DNA of 64,000 bases from assembly GCA_003170415.1 (NCBI GenBank), contig PMZJ01000023.1, forward strand, positions 25,566 through 89,565. The letters are read 5' to 3'. The stretch is from Phycisphaerales bacterium (GTDB lineage: Bacteria > Planctomycetota > Phycisphaerae > Sedimentisphaerales > Anaerobacaceae). The notes below the pieces were generated by a model, which ran no database searches, was not told the DNA's origin, and worked only from the letters and a program-made list of their open reading frames with translations. A program made the position numbers and the translations under genes. Shown piece by piece: positions 36,217 to 44,119 of this stretch (position 1 is its first letter; every line of letters begins with the position of its first letter).

Positions 36217-36538
36217 GGTGGATAAGTATTTTTACGATGTCATCAAGGCCTGCGACGCCATTCGTCAGTTTACAATGGATAAAACGCTCAGGGATTACCA
36301 AAGTAATTTGATGTTGCGAAGCGCAGTCGAACGACAGTTGATGATTATCGGGGAGGCACTTAATCAGGCCGTTCATCTTCAGCCGGAATTATCCGAGCAA
36401 ATAAGCGAAGTTCGTGAAATCGTGAACCTTCGTAACGTCATTGTACACGGCTATGCGGTGGTAGAAAATGAAACCATCTGGGGAATCGTTACAGACGAAG
36501 TACCCGCTCTTGCTAAGCAAGTCAACAAACTTCTTTGA
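36206..36538 (+). CDS. hepT: HepT-type HEPN ribonuclease toxin
   Basis: A 110-residue HEPN (DUF86) protein. The active-site motif RNVIVHGY (Arg76, His81, Tyr83) fits the Rx4HxY pattern; the tyrosine is the AMP-accepting residue in characterised HepT proteins. The start at 36206 lies inside the end of mntA. HepT toxins cleave RNA. Both motifs being intact suggests the pair is functional rather than a relic. Confidence 0.93.
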   Translation: MRREVDKYFYDVIKACDAIRQFTMDKTLRDYQSNLMLRSAVERQLMIIGEALNQAVHLQPELSEQISEVREIVNLRNVIVHGYAVVENETIWGIVTDEVPALAKQVNKLL

Positions 36539-36587
36539 AAGTGATGGGATAGCCAGGGAACATGGTATCCCTCTTCTTTGAAAGTGA
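36530..36587. repeat. 15-bp direct repeat with a hairpin, 3' of hepT
   Basis: CTTCTTTGAAAGTGA occurs at 36530-36544 (covering the hepT stop) and again at 36573-36587. Between them GGGATA (36546-36551) pairs with TATCCC (36566-36571). The hairpin may end hepT transcription; the direct repeats could be a scar of insertion or slippage. Confidence 0.65.
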
Positions 36588-36611
36588 AACCCAAAAATTT
36601 GCTTCCGGCCG

Positions 36612-37019
36612 TTATTTGGTTTCGGTTTTGGGTTTTTCTGCGGCCGGTGCTGCTTCGCCCGCAGCCGGCTTTTCTTCGGTCTTGCGTTCTGATTTCATGA
36701 ACGGCAATCCCGCCGCCCTTGCCCGTTTTCTCGCCAGTGCCCGACGGGTCTTCTTTTCAGCCGCGTATTTATGCTTGATACCCTTGCGGAGCAGTATCTC
36801 TGATACCGAGTCCGAAGGTATCGCGCCTTTATCGAGCCAGTACTTGGCTCGTTCAATATCCAGAACAAGTTCCTTTTCGGCGTTCTTTTCGAGGGGGTCG
36901 TAATACCCCAGTTTCTCGACAATTCTGCCGTCGCGGGGCGTGTGTGTATCAATCACGTTTATCCTGAAAAACGGCCTGTGCCGCCTTCCATGCCGCGACA
37001 TCCTGATTTTTACTGACAT
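36612..37019 (-). CDS. rpsP: 30S ribosomal protein S16
   Basis: Assembly protein of the small ribosomal subunit. Residues 1-85 match S16 (VKIRMSRHGRRHRPFFRINV, DGRIVEKLGYYDPL, LDIERAKYWLDKGAIPSDSV). A basic stretch and an Ala/Pro/Glu/Lys-rich tail extend it to 135 residues, longer than the usual about 80-90; such tails occur in several phyla and are probably disordered. It follows the DUF2089/membrane-protein pair and would normally lead into rimM-trmD. Confidence 0.97.
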   Translation of the reverse strand: MSVKIRMSRHGRRHRPFFRINVIDTHTPRDGRIVEKLGYYDPLEKNAEKELVLDIERAKYWLDKGAIPSDSVSEILLRKGIKHKYAAEKKTRRALARKRARAAGLPFMKSERKTEEKPAAGEAAPAAEKPKTETK

Positions 37020-37160
37020 AATCTTCTCCTTTTAACTACGCCTATAATCAATTCCCGCTTTGGCCATACAAATTGACCGCGGGACACGTTAGCCGGTAAA
37101 GTCCAAAAGTATAGCAGAAACCGCCCCGAATGACAATGCCATTTTTCTGCTATTTGGGGG

Positions 37161-37604
37161 CTATTTGATATCCATCGCGTTCATTTTTCGCAGTTCCCTT
37201 TGTTCGTATTGCTGTTTGATTGAGCGAAATAGGCCCGCGGGCAAAACTGAGCAAAGTAAACCCAGAAGCAGCAGCGGATAATAAACAGCGTACGGCTGAG
37301 AAAAGGCAAGTGCCGCCAACCCGACCGCAAGCGATGCTATGCCAAATACGAGCATCGCGCCAAGCAAGGACAGGCATACTTTTCGAGCAATCCCGGTGCC
37401 AGCCAGGGTTCCTATGGCAGCCCCCGTAAGGCCAACGACTAAGCCGGCTATGCCGCCAACCAACCCGCTCATCCGGTCAGTCCACCAGGCATTGGTGTTG
37501 CTTTGCTTGTTAAGTTGAGGCGTAGGGCCATCGAGAGATTTTTCAACTGCAAAAGCGGTTTGAATGAGAATTATCAGGCCAAGAATTAGTGTTACGCGTC
37601 TCAT
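37161..37604 (-). CDS. Small membrane protein
   Basis: 147 residues, not a family I recognise. It has an N-terminal signal or first membrane helix (VTLILGLIILIQTAFA), a Gly/Ala-rich segment (VGGIAGLVVGLTGAAIGTLAG) of the kind that packs closely in membranes, and two further hydrophobic helices, then a charged C-terminus. The first codon overlaps the DUF2089 gene by 4 bp, so it is translationally coupled to it and is likely its functional partner. Confidence 0.75.
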   Translation of the reverse strand: MRRVTLILGLIILIQTAFAVEKSLDGPTPQLNKQSNTNAWWTDRMSGLVGGIAGLVVGLTGAAIGTLAGTGIARKVCLSLLGAMLVFGIASLAVGLAALAFSQPYAVYYPLLLLGLLCSVLPAGLFRSIKQQYEQRELRKMNAMDIK

Positions 37605-37909
37605 TTTTGGGTCTCCATTTCTTTCTTGTGGGTTTCAAGGAGGGTATTGAACGTTGTAATATCGATTTTGCCTTCTGCGTAGAATGAGCGGATAAGCAAC
37701 TCGAATTTGCTTGCTTTTTCAAAAGCGTCAAAAACCTTGATTTTTTCAATCAGCCGGTCTAACCGCAGTCGCACCGTTGGGTAACTGATGTCGTATATCC
37801 CGGCCAGTTCTTTTAATGAGCCGGAGGCGAGAATAAACCTTTTGATGAATCCGATGTCTTCTTCCGTCAAAAGTTGCATCCAATTGCCTTCCTGTTTTTC
37901 CTGTGTCAT
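37601..37909 (-). CDS. DUF2089-like transcriptional regulator
   Basis: 102 residues resembling the C-terminal half of DUF2089 proteins: LLTEEDIGFIKRFILASGSLKELA, then YDISYPTVRLRLDRLIEKI, a helix-turn-helix-like sequence. The zinc-ribbon half found in full DUF2089 proteins is missing. It overlaps the membrane-protein gene by 4 bp. Such regulator/membrane-protein pairs recall self-regulated anti-stress modules, but nothing here shows the target. Confidence 0.8.
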   Translation of the reverse strand: MTQEKQEGNWMQLLTEEDIGFIKRFILASGSLKELAGIYDISYPTVRLRLDRLIEKIKVFDAFEKASKFELLIRSFYAEGKIDITTFNTLLETHKKEMETQK

Positions 37910-38046
37910 AGTCGAAACCTTTCACTAATATTCAACTAAATATCAAATATAACATTAACATTATTAAAGTCAAGCTTAATTTTATTTATTTTTAGGAAAA
38001 TCTCCCTCTGAGGACCTGTGGTCAGAATAGGTTAGAAAATGGCCTA

Positions 38047-38286
38047 TTATCTTCGTTTTACATGCAGGGCGTAGCCATTTATGAAAATGGCGAACAGGGC
38101 GGGGTCAACCTTCGCGTCGTCGGCGATTTTACGCACCTGGTCATCGATAAGATTCGCGGCTTTTACCTTCTCGTCAGGGGTCATAATCGCTACCGCCCGG
38201 CGTAATTGTTCCAGCTCCTCCGCCGTTGGGCTTGCCAACATACCAAGCTCGCTTATCCCTTCGTTATCTTTGAACTGCTCGCGCAC
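38047..38286 (-). CDS. Small hypothetical protein in the -1 frame after ffh
   Basis: 79 residues from a GTG at 38286, the only standard start I find in this frame. No ribosome-binding site is clear. The frame stays open further upstream and passes through the ffh stop into the 3' end of ffh; that upstream part (TVTQNISITQYLDKLAQF-like, 38287-38358) reads as plausible helical protein sequence. It ends in GYALHVKRR. No family recognised. It is either a separate protein with a non-ATG start, or a C-terminal extension of Ffh made by frameshifting. Confidence 0.5.
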   Translation of the reverse strand: MREQFKDNEGISELGMLASPTAEELEQLRRAVAIMTPDEKVKAANLIDDQVRKIADDAKVDPALFAIFINGYALHVKRR

Positions 38287-38357
38287 GATTCGGCCGTATT
38301 CGTTGCCTACAAATTGCGCCAGCTTGTCAAGATACTGGGTGATTGAGATGTTTTGGG

Positions 38358-39803
38358 TTACCGCCGTATTTTTTTGCCTCTGCGGATTATGACTTGTTTT
38401 CTTCTGGAGCGTTGTTTGATTTTTTTGCCCGATGCCATCGCCGCGCTCATCGATTCGAGATTAAAGCCGCCCGAAAACAGCGCCTTTAAGCCCGCCATTT
38501 TCCCTCCCGACAGCGACTTGAGCATATCCCTGCTTCGCACAAACTGTTTTACCAGTCCGGATACGTCGTGCGGCTGTGCCCCTGAGCCGGCGGCAATCCT
38601 CCTGCGTCTCGACGAGTCAATAACGTCCGGGTCCTGGCGTTCCTGGAGTGTCATCGAATAAACTATCCCCTCCATCTTCTTTAGTTCATTCTCGTCGAAA
38701 TCCATATCGCCCAGTTCCGAAGCGCCGGGCATCATCTTCATCAGGTCCTTCATTCCCCCCATTTTTTTGACTGTCTGCATTTGCTTGAGGAAATCATCGA
38801 ACCCAAAACTCCCCTTGGCCATTTTTTCCTGCAGTTTCACGGCCTCTTCCGCGTCAAACTGCTCGTGTGCCCTCTCGACGAGCGTAACAATGTCACCCAT
38901 ACCCAGGATTCTGCTTGCCATCCGGTCGGGGTGGAATTCTTCGAGCTTATCGAGCTTTTCGCCTACGCCGATGAATTTTATGGGTTTGCCGGTTACTGCC
39001 TTTACGCTAAGCGCCGCTCCGCCTCTGGCGTCGCCGTCTAATTTGGTCAGGATGACGCCGTCTAATTCCAGGCGGGCGTTGAATTCCTTCGCGGAGTTGA
39101 CCGCGTCCTGTCCGGTCATCGAATCGCATACAAGGTATATCTGGTGCGGCTGGACCGCTTTTGCGACGTCGCTTATCTGCGTCATCATTTCTTCGTCGAT
39201 GTGCAGCCGACCCGCCGTATCCAAAATTACAACGTCAGCGCCGGTTGTTTTAGCGTGTTGAATAGCGTTCTTCGCAACTTTCACCGCGTCTGTGCTTTGC
39301 TCGCTGTAAACCGGGATATTCAACTGCTGGCCAAGGGTGACCAACTGGTCGATAGCAGCCGGCCTTTGCAGGTCGTCGGCAACAAGCATCGGCTTCTTGC
39401 CTTTATCCATAATGTATTTGGCCAGCTTCGCGGCGGTGGTCGTTTTGCCGCAGCCCTGCAACCCTGCCAAAAGTATCAGCGTCGGTCCGGGCGAGACGTA
39501 ATAAATCTGCGTATCCACAGGCCCCATCAGTTTGGTCAGCTCATCGTTGACTATCTTGACGAAAACCTGTCCGGGATGCAGCGATTTGATTACCTCCGCT
39601 CCGATGGCCGCCTGGGTAACGTCCTTGCAGAATTGCTTGACCACCTGATAGTTGACGTCCGCTTCAAGCAGCGCCTTGCGAACGTCGCGCACCGCGTCCG
39701 AAACGTTGGCCTCGGTAATTCTTCCTCTGCCCGACAGCGACCGAAACACTGAACCGAATTTTTGCGTCAATGCGTCAAACATCAAATATCGATTATCGCT
39801 CAT
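38358..39803 (-). CDS. ffh: Signal recognition particle protein Ffh
   Basis: The GTPase that, with SRP RNA, targets membrane proteins. The N domain starts MFDALTQKFGSVFRSLSGRG (here after a short leader), the G domain has GLQGCGKTTTAAKLA (Walker A), DTAGRLHIDEEMM and TKLDGDARGGAA, and the M domain is Met-rich (KKMGGMKDLMKMMPG) and ends in a basic tail. 481 residues is normal for the family. It lies upstream of rpsP as in many bacteria. The 3' end contains a run of seven A residues at codons before the stop, next to an open -1 frame. Confidence 0.97.
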   Translation of the reverse strand: MSDNRYLMFDALTQKFGSVFRSLSGRGRITEANVSDAVRDVRKALLEADVNYQVVKQFCKDVTQAAIGAEVIKSLHPGQVFVKIVNDELTKLMGPVDTQIYYVSPGPTLILLAGLQGCGKTTTAAKLAKYIMDKGKKPMLVADDLQRPAAIDQLVTLGQQLNIPVYSEQSTDAVKVAKNAIQHAKTTGADVVILDTAGRLHIDEEMMTQISDVAKAVQPHQIYLVCDSMTGQDAVNSAKEFNARLELDGVILTKLDGDARGGAALSVKAVTGKPIKFIGVGEKLDKLEEFHPDRMASRILGMGDIVTLVERAHEQFDAEEAVKLQEKMAKGSFGFDDFLKQMQTVKKMGGMKDLMKMMPGASELGDMDFDENELKKMEGIVYSMTLQERQDPDVIDSSRRRRIAAGSGAQPHDVSGLVKQFVRSRDMLKSLSGGKMAGLKALFSGGFNLESMSAAMASGKKIKQRSRRKQVIIRRGKKIRR

Positions 39804-39933
39804 AAATCGCGAATTGTCAATTTGTTCGCAAAGTTAGGTCACGGGTTGAGACGGGGGGATATGTCAATGGGCTATAAGCCGGTCTGTGTGATGCCTTGCA
39901 CACTTATCAAATCCCTATTATCATATTTCCCAG

Positions 39934-41451
39934 ATGACTAAGTCACCGCATATAAAACAAAGGAACAAACGCTCATTGGCTACGGTCGGCGGCGGTATTA
40001 AGTCCGCTGACGATATCCCGGTCTTATTCCGGTATGAACGTCTTATTATCATCGTGCTTTGCCTTGTTGCTGCTGTTCGCGTTTTTATCTTCTCTGCGGC
40101 ATTCCCATTCTTCAACAACGTTGACGAACGTGCGCATTTTGATATGGTCTTGAAATACTCCAGAGGGCATCTGCCTGCCGCGCCGCTGGAATACGGCGAC
40201 CCTGTGGCTGCTGAAATCATCGCAAATTCGGAGACGGGTGAGTTCATGGATATCCATGTTGACAAATCCCCCGACATTTTGGCACAGGCCGTTGCTTACC
40301 TGACAAACCGCTACAATCCTGAAACCTGGGGCTGGCCGGCTTACTATTTCCTGGCGGGGCTGTGGTGCCGGTTAGGCGAATCGCTGGCGATAACAGGCAC
40401 CGAATTACTTTATTGGATTCGTTTCCTTGACGTTCCTCTCATGGCTGTTTTCGTGTGGCTGTCCTGGCTGTTTTCCCGCAGGTTCTTTCGCGACAATTTC
40501 CAGGAGCGAATCGCTATTCCTCTTCTCGCCGCGTTTTTCCCGCAGGATGTTTTTTACGCGATTACGAGCGACGTTCTTTCTCCGGTTGTTTTTGCGGCGG
40601 CGTTCTTTATGCTCCTCGAAATTGGTTTGAGCGAAAAATCATGGAAGTACCATTTGTTTGCGGGCCTGCTCGTTGCCGCAACGTTCCTCACCAAGGCGTC
40701 AAATATTACCATCATGCCGCTTGCCGCCCTGGTTATCCTGATTAAAATTATACGCGCATCTCGCCGAAAACAGATTAAGCAATATTTGCCGGCCCTTATC
40801 GCCTTCGCTTTTGCCGCGATTGTTCCCATAGCAATCTGGCTTGGTCGCAATTATATACTCTTCGGTGATGCCGTCGGGTCGGCTGCCTCGATTAAGTTGC
40901 GTACCTGGACGATTAAACCTTTAAGCGAAATGTTTAATCATCCCATCCTTACTCCTTCGGGATTTATTTATTTCATTTGCGAACTGACAAAAACCTTCTG
41001 GCGGGGCGAATTTGTCTGGCATGCCAGGTTAATAGCTTCGGCGTTCATGGACTGGTTTTATGTAATCTCGTCCGGTGTTTTCCTGTTTGCCCTTATTCTT
41101 AATAAAACCGGGTCCTGTATGTTTCGCCGCGTTGCCCTCGCCGCGGCTTTGTTTGTTTTGGTCTTCTCGGTAATGTTCCTTGCGTTTATGTCAATGCGAT
41201 ACGACTTCGGCACTTGCGTTTATCCTTCTGTTGATAAGCCATATTTTACGTCCGGCCGGCTGATTGCGGGTGTTATTCTGCCCTTTCTGTTTCTCTACGT
41301 TGAGGGCCTGCACCGAATCCTCTCCAAATTGCGGTGTGCTTCTTCATTGCTCTTTGTAGTCGGCATTATCGTCGCTGTCATAACCATATCAGAGATAGTA
41401 CTTAGCTGGTCTGTTTTCGCCAGTCCTTATAATTGGTTTCATCTCAAGTGA
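39934..41451 (+). CDS. GT-C-type / DUF2142-like polytopic membrane protein
   Basis: 505 residues with about ten hydrophobic helices. After the first helix comes FFNNVDERAHFDMVLKYSRG, an Asp-Glu/His motif in the first periplasmic loop as in GT-C glycosyltransferases and DUF2142 proteins, which use lipid-linked sugars. No clear ribosome-binding site is seen before ATG 39934. It could transfer sugar to envelope polymers or proteins. Acceptor and donor cannot be read from the sequence. Confidence 0.75.
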   Translation: MTKSPHIKQRNKRSLATVGGGIKSADDIPVLFRYERLIIIVLCLVAAVRVFIFSAAFPFFNNVDERAHFDMVLKYSRGHLPAAPLEYGDPVAAEIIANSETGEFMDIHVDKSPDILAQAVAYLTNRYNPETWGWPAYYFLAGLWCRLGESLAITGTELLYWIRFLDVPLMAVFVWLSWLFSRRFFRDNFQERIAIPLLAAFFPQDVFYAITSDVLSPVVFAAAFFMLLEIGLSEKSWKYHLFAGLLVAATFLTKASNITIMPLAALVILIKIIRASRRKQIKQYLPALIAFAFAAIVPIAIWLGRNYILFGDAVGSAASIKLRTWTIKPLSEMFNHPILTPSGFIYFICELTKTFWRGEFVWHARLIASAFMDWFYVISSGVFLFALILNKTGSCMFRRVALAAALFVLVFSVMFLAFMSMRYDFGTCVYPSVDKPYFTSGRLIAGVILPFLFLYVEGLHRILSKLRCASSLLFVVGIIVAVITISEIVLSWSVFASPYNWFHLK

Positions 41452-41466
41452 AAAACGGGGTATCCT

Positions 41467-41886
41467 GTGGTCGTAACCAAAAGAATCCAGGTCAGCACAA
41501 ATGGCAATAGCGAAGTCCTTGATATAACCCCGCAGGCGGTAAAGGCAGTCGCCGAATCGGGCGTGCCGGCAGGGACGGCAACGCTTTTTGTCGTCGGCTC
41601 AACCGCAGCAATCACTACCACCGAATATGAGCCGGGTCTGGCCAAACACGATATAAAAGCCGCCTTTGAAAAAATAGCGCCGCAGAACGCTCGTTATGAG
41701 CACGAGGAAACCTGGCACGATGACAATGGCCATTCACACGTTCGCGCATCGCTGCTTGGTCCTTCACTGACCGTCCCAATAGTTGATAGCAAACTCACCC
41801 TTGGCACATGGCAGCAAATAGTCCTTATTGACTTCGATACCCGCCCCCGCACCCGCCAGGTCATCTGCCAGATTGTCGGAGAATAA
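41467..41886 (+). CDS. YjbQ / UPF0047 family protein
   Basis: 139 residues. Family sequence: DITPQAVKAVAESGVPAGTATLFVVGSTAAITTTEYEPG (in parts), HEETWHDDNGHSHVRASLLGPS with the His-rich motif, and LGTWQQIVLIDFDTRPRTRQV. Some members have a weak thiamin phosphate synthase activity; the physiological role is not settled. The start is GTG at 41467, 15 bp after the preceding gene, so it may be co-transcribed with it. Confidence 0.93.
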   Translation: MVVTKRIQVSTNGNSEVLDITPQAVKAVAESGVPAGTATLFVVGSTAAITTTEYEPGLAKHDIKAAFEKIAPQNARYEHEETWHDDNGHSHVRASLLGPSLTVPIVDSKLTLGTWQQIVLIDFDTRPRTRQVICQIVGE

Positions 41887-41889
41887 TCG

Positions 41890-42135
41890 GTGTTTTTCTT
41901 GCGGCTGGGAGGCGGGCTCTATAGAGCGGTAATGGGACGGGCTTATCATGCTATGCTAAACGCAGCTATTGCCGCCCTGCTCGACGAAAAGTACCATCGG
42001 TATTTTAGCCAGGCCTTCAATTCCAGAACCGAACCCGATGACCCTGCATTCACCTCCGCGGACCACAGGCAGGCACAGACAAATCTTCTCAGGGTTAAGG
42101 AATTTGTAGCTGCCTGTCGCATATTATGCGATTGA
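41890..42135 (+). CDS. Short HEPN-like protein fragment
   Basis: 81 residues from GTG 41890, 3 bp after the YjbQ stop. The segment RAYHAMLNAAIAALLDEKY and the end RVKEFVAACRILCD resemble helices of HEPN proteins, but no intact Rx4-6H motif is present. It may be a degraded HEPN gene or an unrelated small helical protein. It keeps an open frame and is placed as the last gene of this group. Confidence 0.45.
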   Translation: MFFLRLGGGLYRAVMGRAYHAMLNAAIAALLDEKYHRYFSQAFNSRTEPDDPAFTSADHRQAQTNLLRVKEFVAACRILCD

Positions 42136-42170
42136 ATGCTGTATCCAGCGGTGTTTGGCCGATAAATCCA

Positions 42171-42199
42171 TTGACGAATTTTAAAAAACGTGTTAGTAT
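42171..42199 (+). promoter_or_regulatory. Likely promoter of the FlgI-like lipoprotein gene
   Basis: TTGACG (42171-42176), a 17-bp spacer, TAGTAT (42194-42199), about 45 bp before the gene. AGGAGTTAGG at 42231-42240 gives the ribosome-binding site. Confidence 0.55.
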
Positions 42200-42248
42200 T
42201 CTGCTTCGGCAGGGATAACCAAAATTGTGCAGGAGTTAGGCCTTGTTT

Positions 42249-43874
42249 ATGAAAATTTACCTCAGAAAAGCGTTGTGGTGCGTAACTTTAGCATCGCTTC
42301 TGGCTGCATTCGGTTGCGGCGGCCCCGGCAGGCATGCCGCTAAAAACAAGTCCGCCGCCGACAATAACGGGATAGACGATACCATCGGTATGTATGCGGA
42401 GATATTCGCTTCCGATGCCATACCCGTAAGCGGCTATGCTTTGGTAGGGGGGCTTAACGGCACGGGTTCCTCTGAATGCCCCACGCAGATTAGGACTTAC
42501 CTCCAAAAATACATCCTTCAGCGCCTCGCCGGCGCCAAAGTTAATGTCGAGGACCTTATCAGCAGCCACGATACCGCTGTTGTAATCGTCGAAGGTGTGA
42601 TTCCGCCCGCCGCCTCAAAAAATCAGCGGTTTGACGTCAGGGTTACCGCGTTGCCCGGCACACAAACGACCTCTCTCGAAGGCGGCTGGCTCTATGGCGT
42701 TGACCTCTTTGAGGCACGCCAGGTCGGCATAAGCATCAAACCTCTCGCCGCCGCCGAAGGCCCTGTATTCACCGATTCCGCAATTTCCGACTCGCAGGAC
42801 CCCAGGACCGGCTACGTCTTGGGTGGCGGCACGGTTGTCGAAGAGTACAAAGTCAATCTTGCTCTTCGCCTGCCGGACTACCGCATCGTCAGTCAAATCC
42901 GGAATCGTATAAACGAACGCTTCGGCTACGAAATTGCCGTGGCGCTGGCACCGGGCAGTATCGAGCTGCGAATCCCGACAAAGTATCTGGAAGCAAAAGG
43001 CAGATTCATCCAGCTTGTCAGGGCCACGTACCTTGTGAGTTCGCCCGAGCTTACCGAGAAAAGAATAATGACCCATATAGAGAAGCTCGCGAGCTCCAAA
43101 GATAAAAACGCAAGCGAAATTGCCCTCGAGGCCATAGGCAATGCCGCATTGCCAAAACTTACGGCACTGCTTAATTCCTCCGACCCGGAAATCCGCCTCC
43201 GGGCCGCTCGATGTATGTTCAACCTTGGCGACCAGAAGGGCAGGGAGGCGCTCTGGGGCATTGCCACCGACAAAGAATCTGCCTATCGCCTGGATGCGGT
43301 TGAAGCCCTGGTCAATACCTCCGCCGGGCAGGACGTCACCTCAATGCTTCAATCGCTTCTGCGAGATGATGATTTGTCCATTCGCCTTATTGCCTACGAG
43401 AATCTCGTTCGCCTCAAAGATGCCACTGTCTCTCGTAAGCTGATAGCCGACAGCTTCTATCTTGACCAGGTGACCCAGACCGGAAAACCCGCAATTCTGG
43501 TCTCTCGACGAATCCAGCCCCGCGTCGCACTCCTCGGCTCTCCCATATACTGCCGAAGTAACGTCTTTATTGAGACGTCCGACGGAACTATCACTATAAA
43601 TGTACCTGCGGGGGAAAAATATGCCACGATAATACGCAAACATCCCAGACACCCCGATATAATCATCCAGTTGAAAAGCTCTCTTGACCTTGCCGACATC
43701 ATTGAGACATTGTGCCGGGAGCCGTTAAACCCAACAGCGCAGGGCGGACCGGGACTCGGCGTCCCCTACTCGACTCTCGTTGGACTACTTAGCAAAATGG
43801 TCGATTCCGGCGCCGTCCAGGCCGAATTTTACGCCGGCCCACTCCCAAAACCCCTGCCAAATATAAAGAAATAA
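42249..43874 (+). CDS. Lipoprotein with FlgI (P-ring)-like domain and HEAT repeats
   Basis: 541 residues from ATG 42249 (a TTG at 42243 is also possible). A lipoprotein signal ends LLAAFGC. Residues about 45-270 resemble flagellar P-ring protein FlgI: VSGYALVGGLNGTGSSECP, VIVEGVIPPAASKNQRFDVR, LEGGWLYGVDL and LALRLPDYRIVSQIRNRINE with PGSIELRIP. Residues about 290-420 are HEAT-like repeats (SDPEIRLRAARCMFNLGDQKG). The C-terminal about 110 residues resemble nothing I know, apart from a short beta-rich segment. No flagellar gene is in the window. Probably an outer-membrane or periplasmic ring-like or scaffold protein; that function is inferred. Confidence 0.8.
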   Translation: MKIYLRKALWCVTLASLLAAFGCGGPGRHAAKNKSAADNNGIDDTIGMYAEIFASDAIPVSGYALVGGLNGTGSSECPTQIRTYLQKYILQRLAGAKVNVEDLISSHDTAVVIVEGVIPPAASKNQRFDVRVTALPGTQTTSLEGGWLYGVDLFEARQVGISIKPLAAAEGPVFTDSAISDSQDPRTGYVLGGGTVVEEYKVNLALRLPDYRIVSQIRNRINERFGYEIAVALAPGSIELRIPTKYLEAKGRFIQLVRATYLVSSPELTEKRIMTHIEKLASSKDKNASEIALEAIGNAALPKLTALLNSSDPEIRLRAARCMFNLGDQKGREALWGIATDKESAYRLDAVEALVNTSAGQDVTSMLQSLLRDDDLSIRLIAYENLVRLKDATVSRKLIADSFYLDQVTQTGKPAILVSRRIQPRVALLGSPIYCRSNVFIETSDGTITINVPAGEKYATIIRKHPRHPDIIIQLKSSLDLADIIETLCREPLNPTAQGGPGLGVPYSTLVGLLSKMVDSGAVQAEFYAGPLPKPLPNIKK

Positions 43875-44119
43875 CATCTCTTCGACCGATAATGTTAGAA
43901 CAAAATGTAAGAACCGAATTGAAGGACTATGACCAAAGGCAGAAAATATCGGGCTAAGTTTGCTTCGCTGGTCTGGTTTTGTAATAATAATAATTTTGGA
44001 ATTATAGGACTATACGGTTTTGAGTGTCCTGGTTTTTGCGGCAGAAGTTCGCAAGGGCAGGAGGGTTTCCGATATCCTTTGCTTATACCGGCTTGTGCCT
44101 GAATCTTAAGGATTTATAA

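Noticed and set aside
42249-43874. A flagellar P-ring gene of a flagellar operon
   Set aside because: No other flagellar gene is nearby, the protein is a predicted lipoprotein and it has HEAT repeats. Reported as FlgI-like only.
43929-44102. A 57-codon open frame with GAAGGA just before its ATG, in the gap before smc
   Set aside because: Composition is not protein-like, it is rich in repeats of AAT and the ribosome-binding site is too close to the start. Probably chance.
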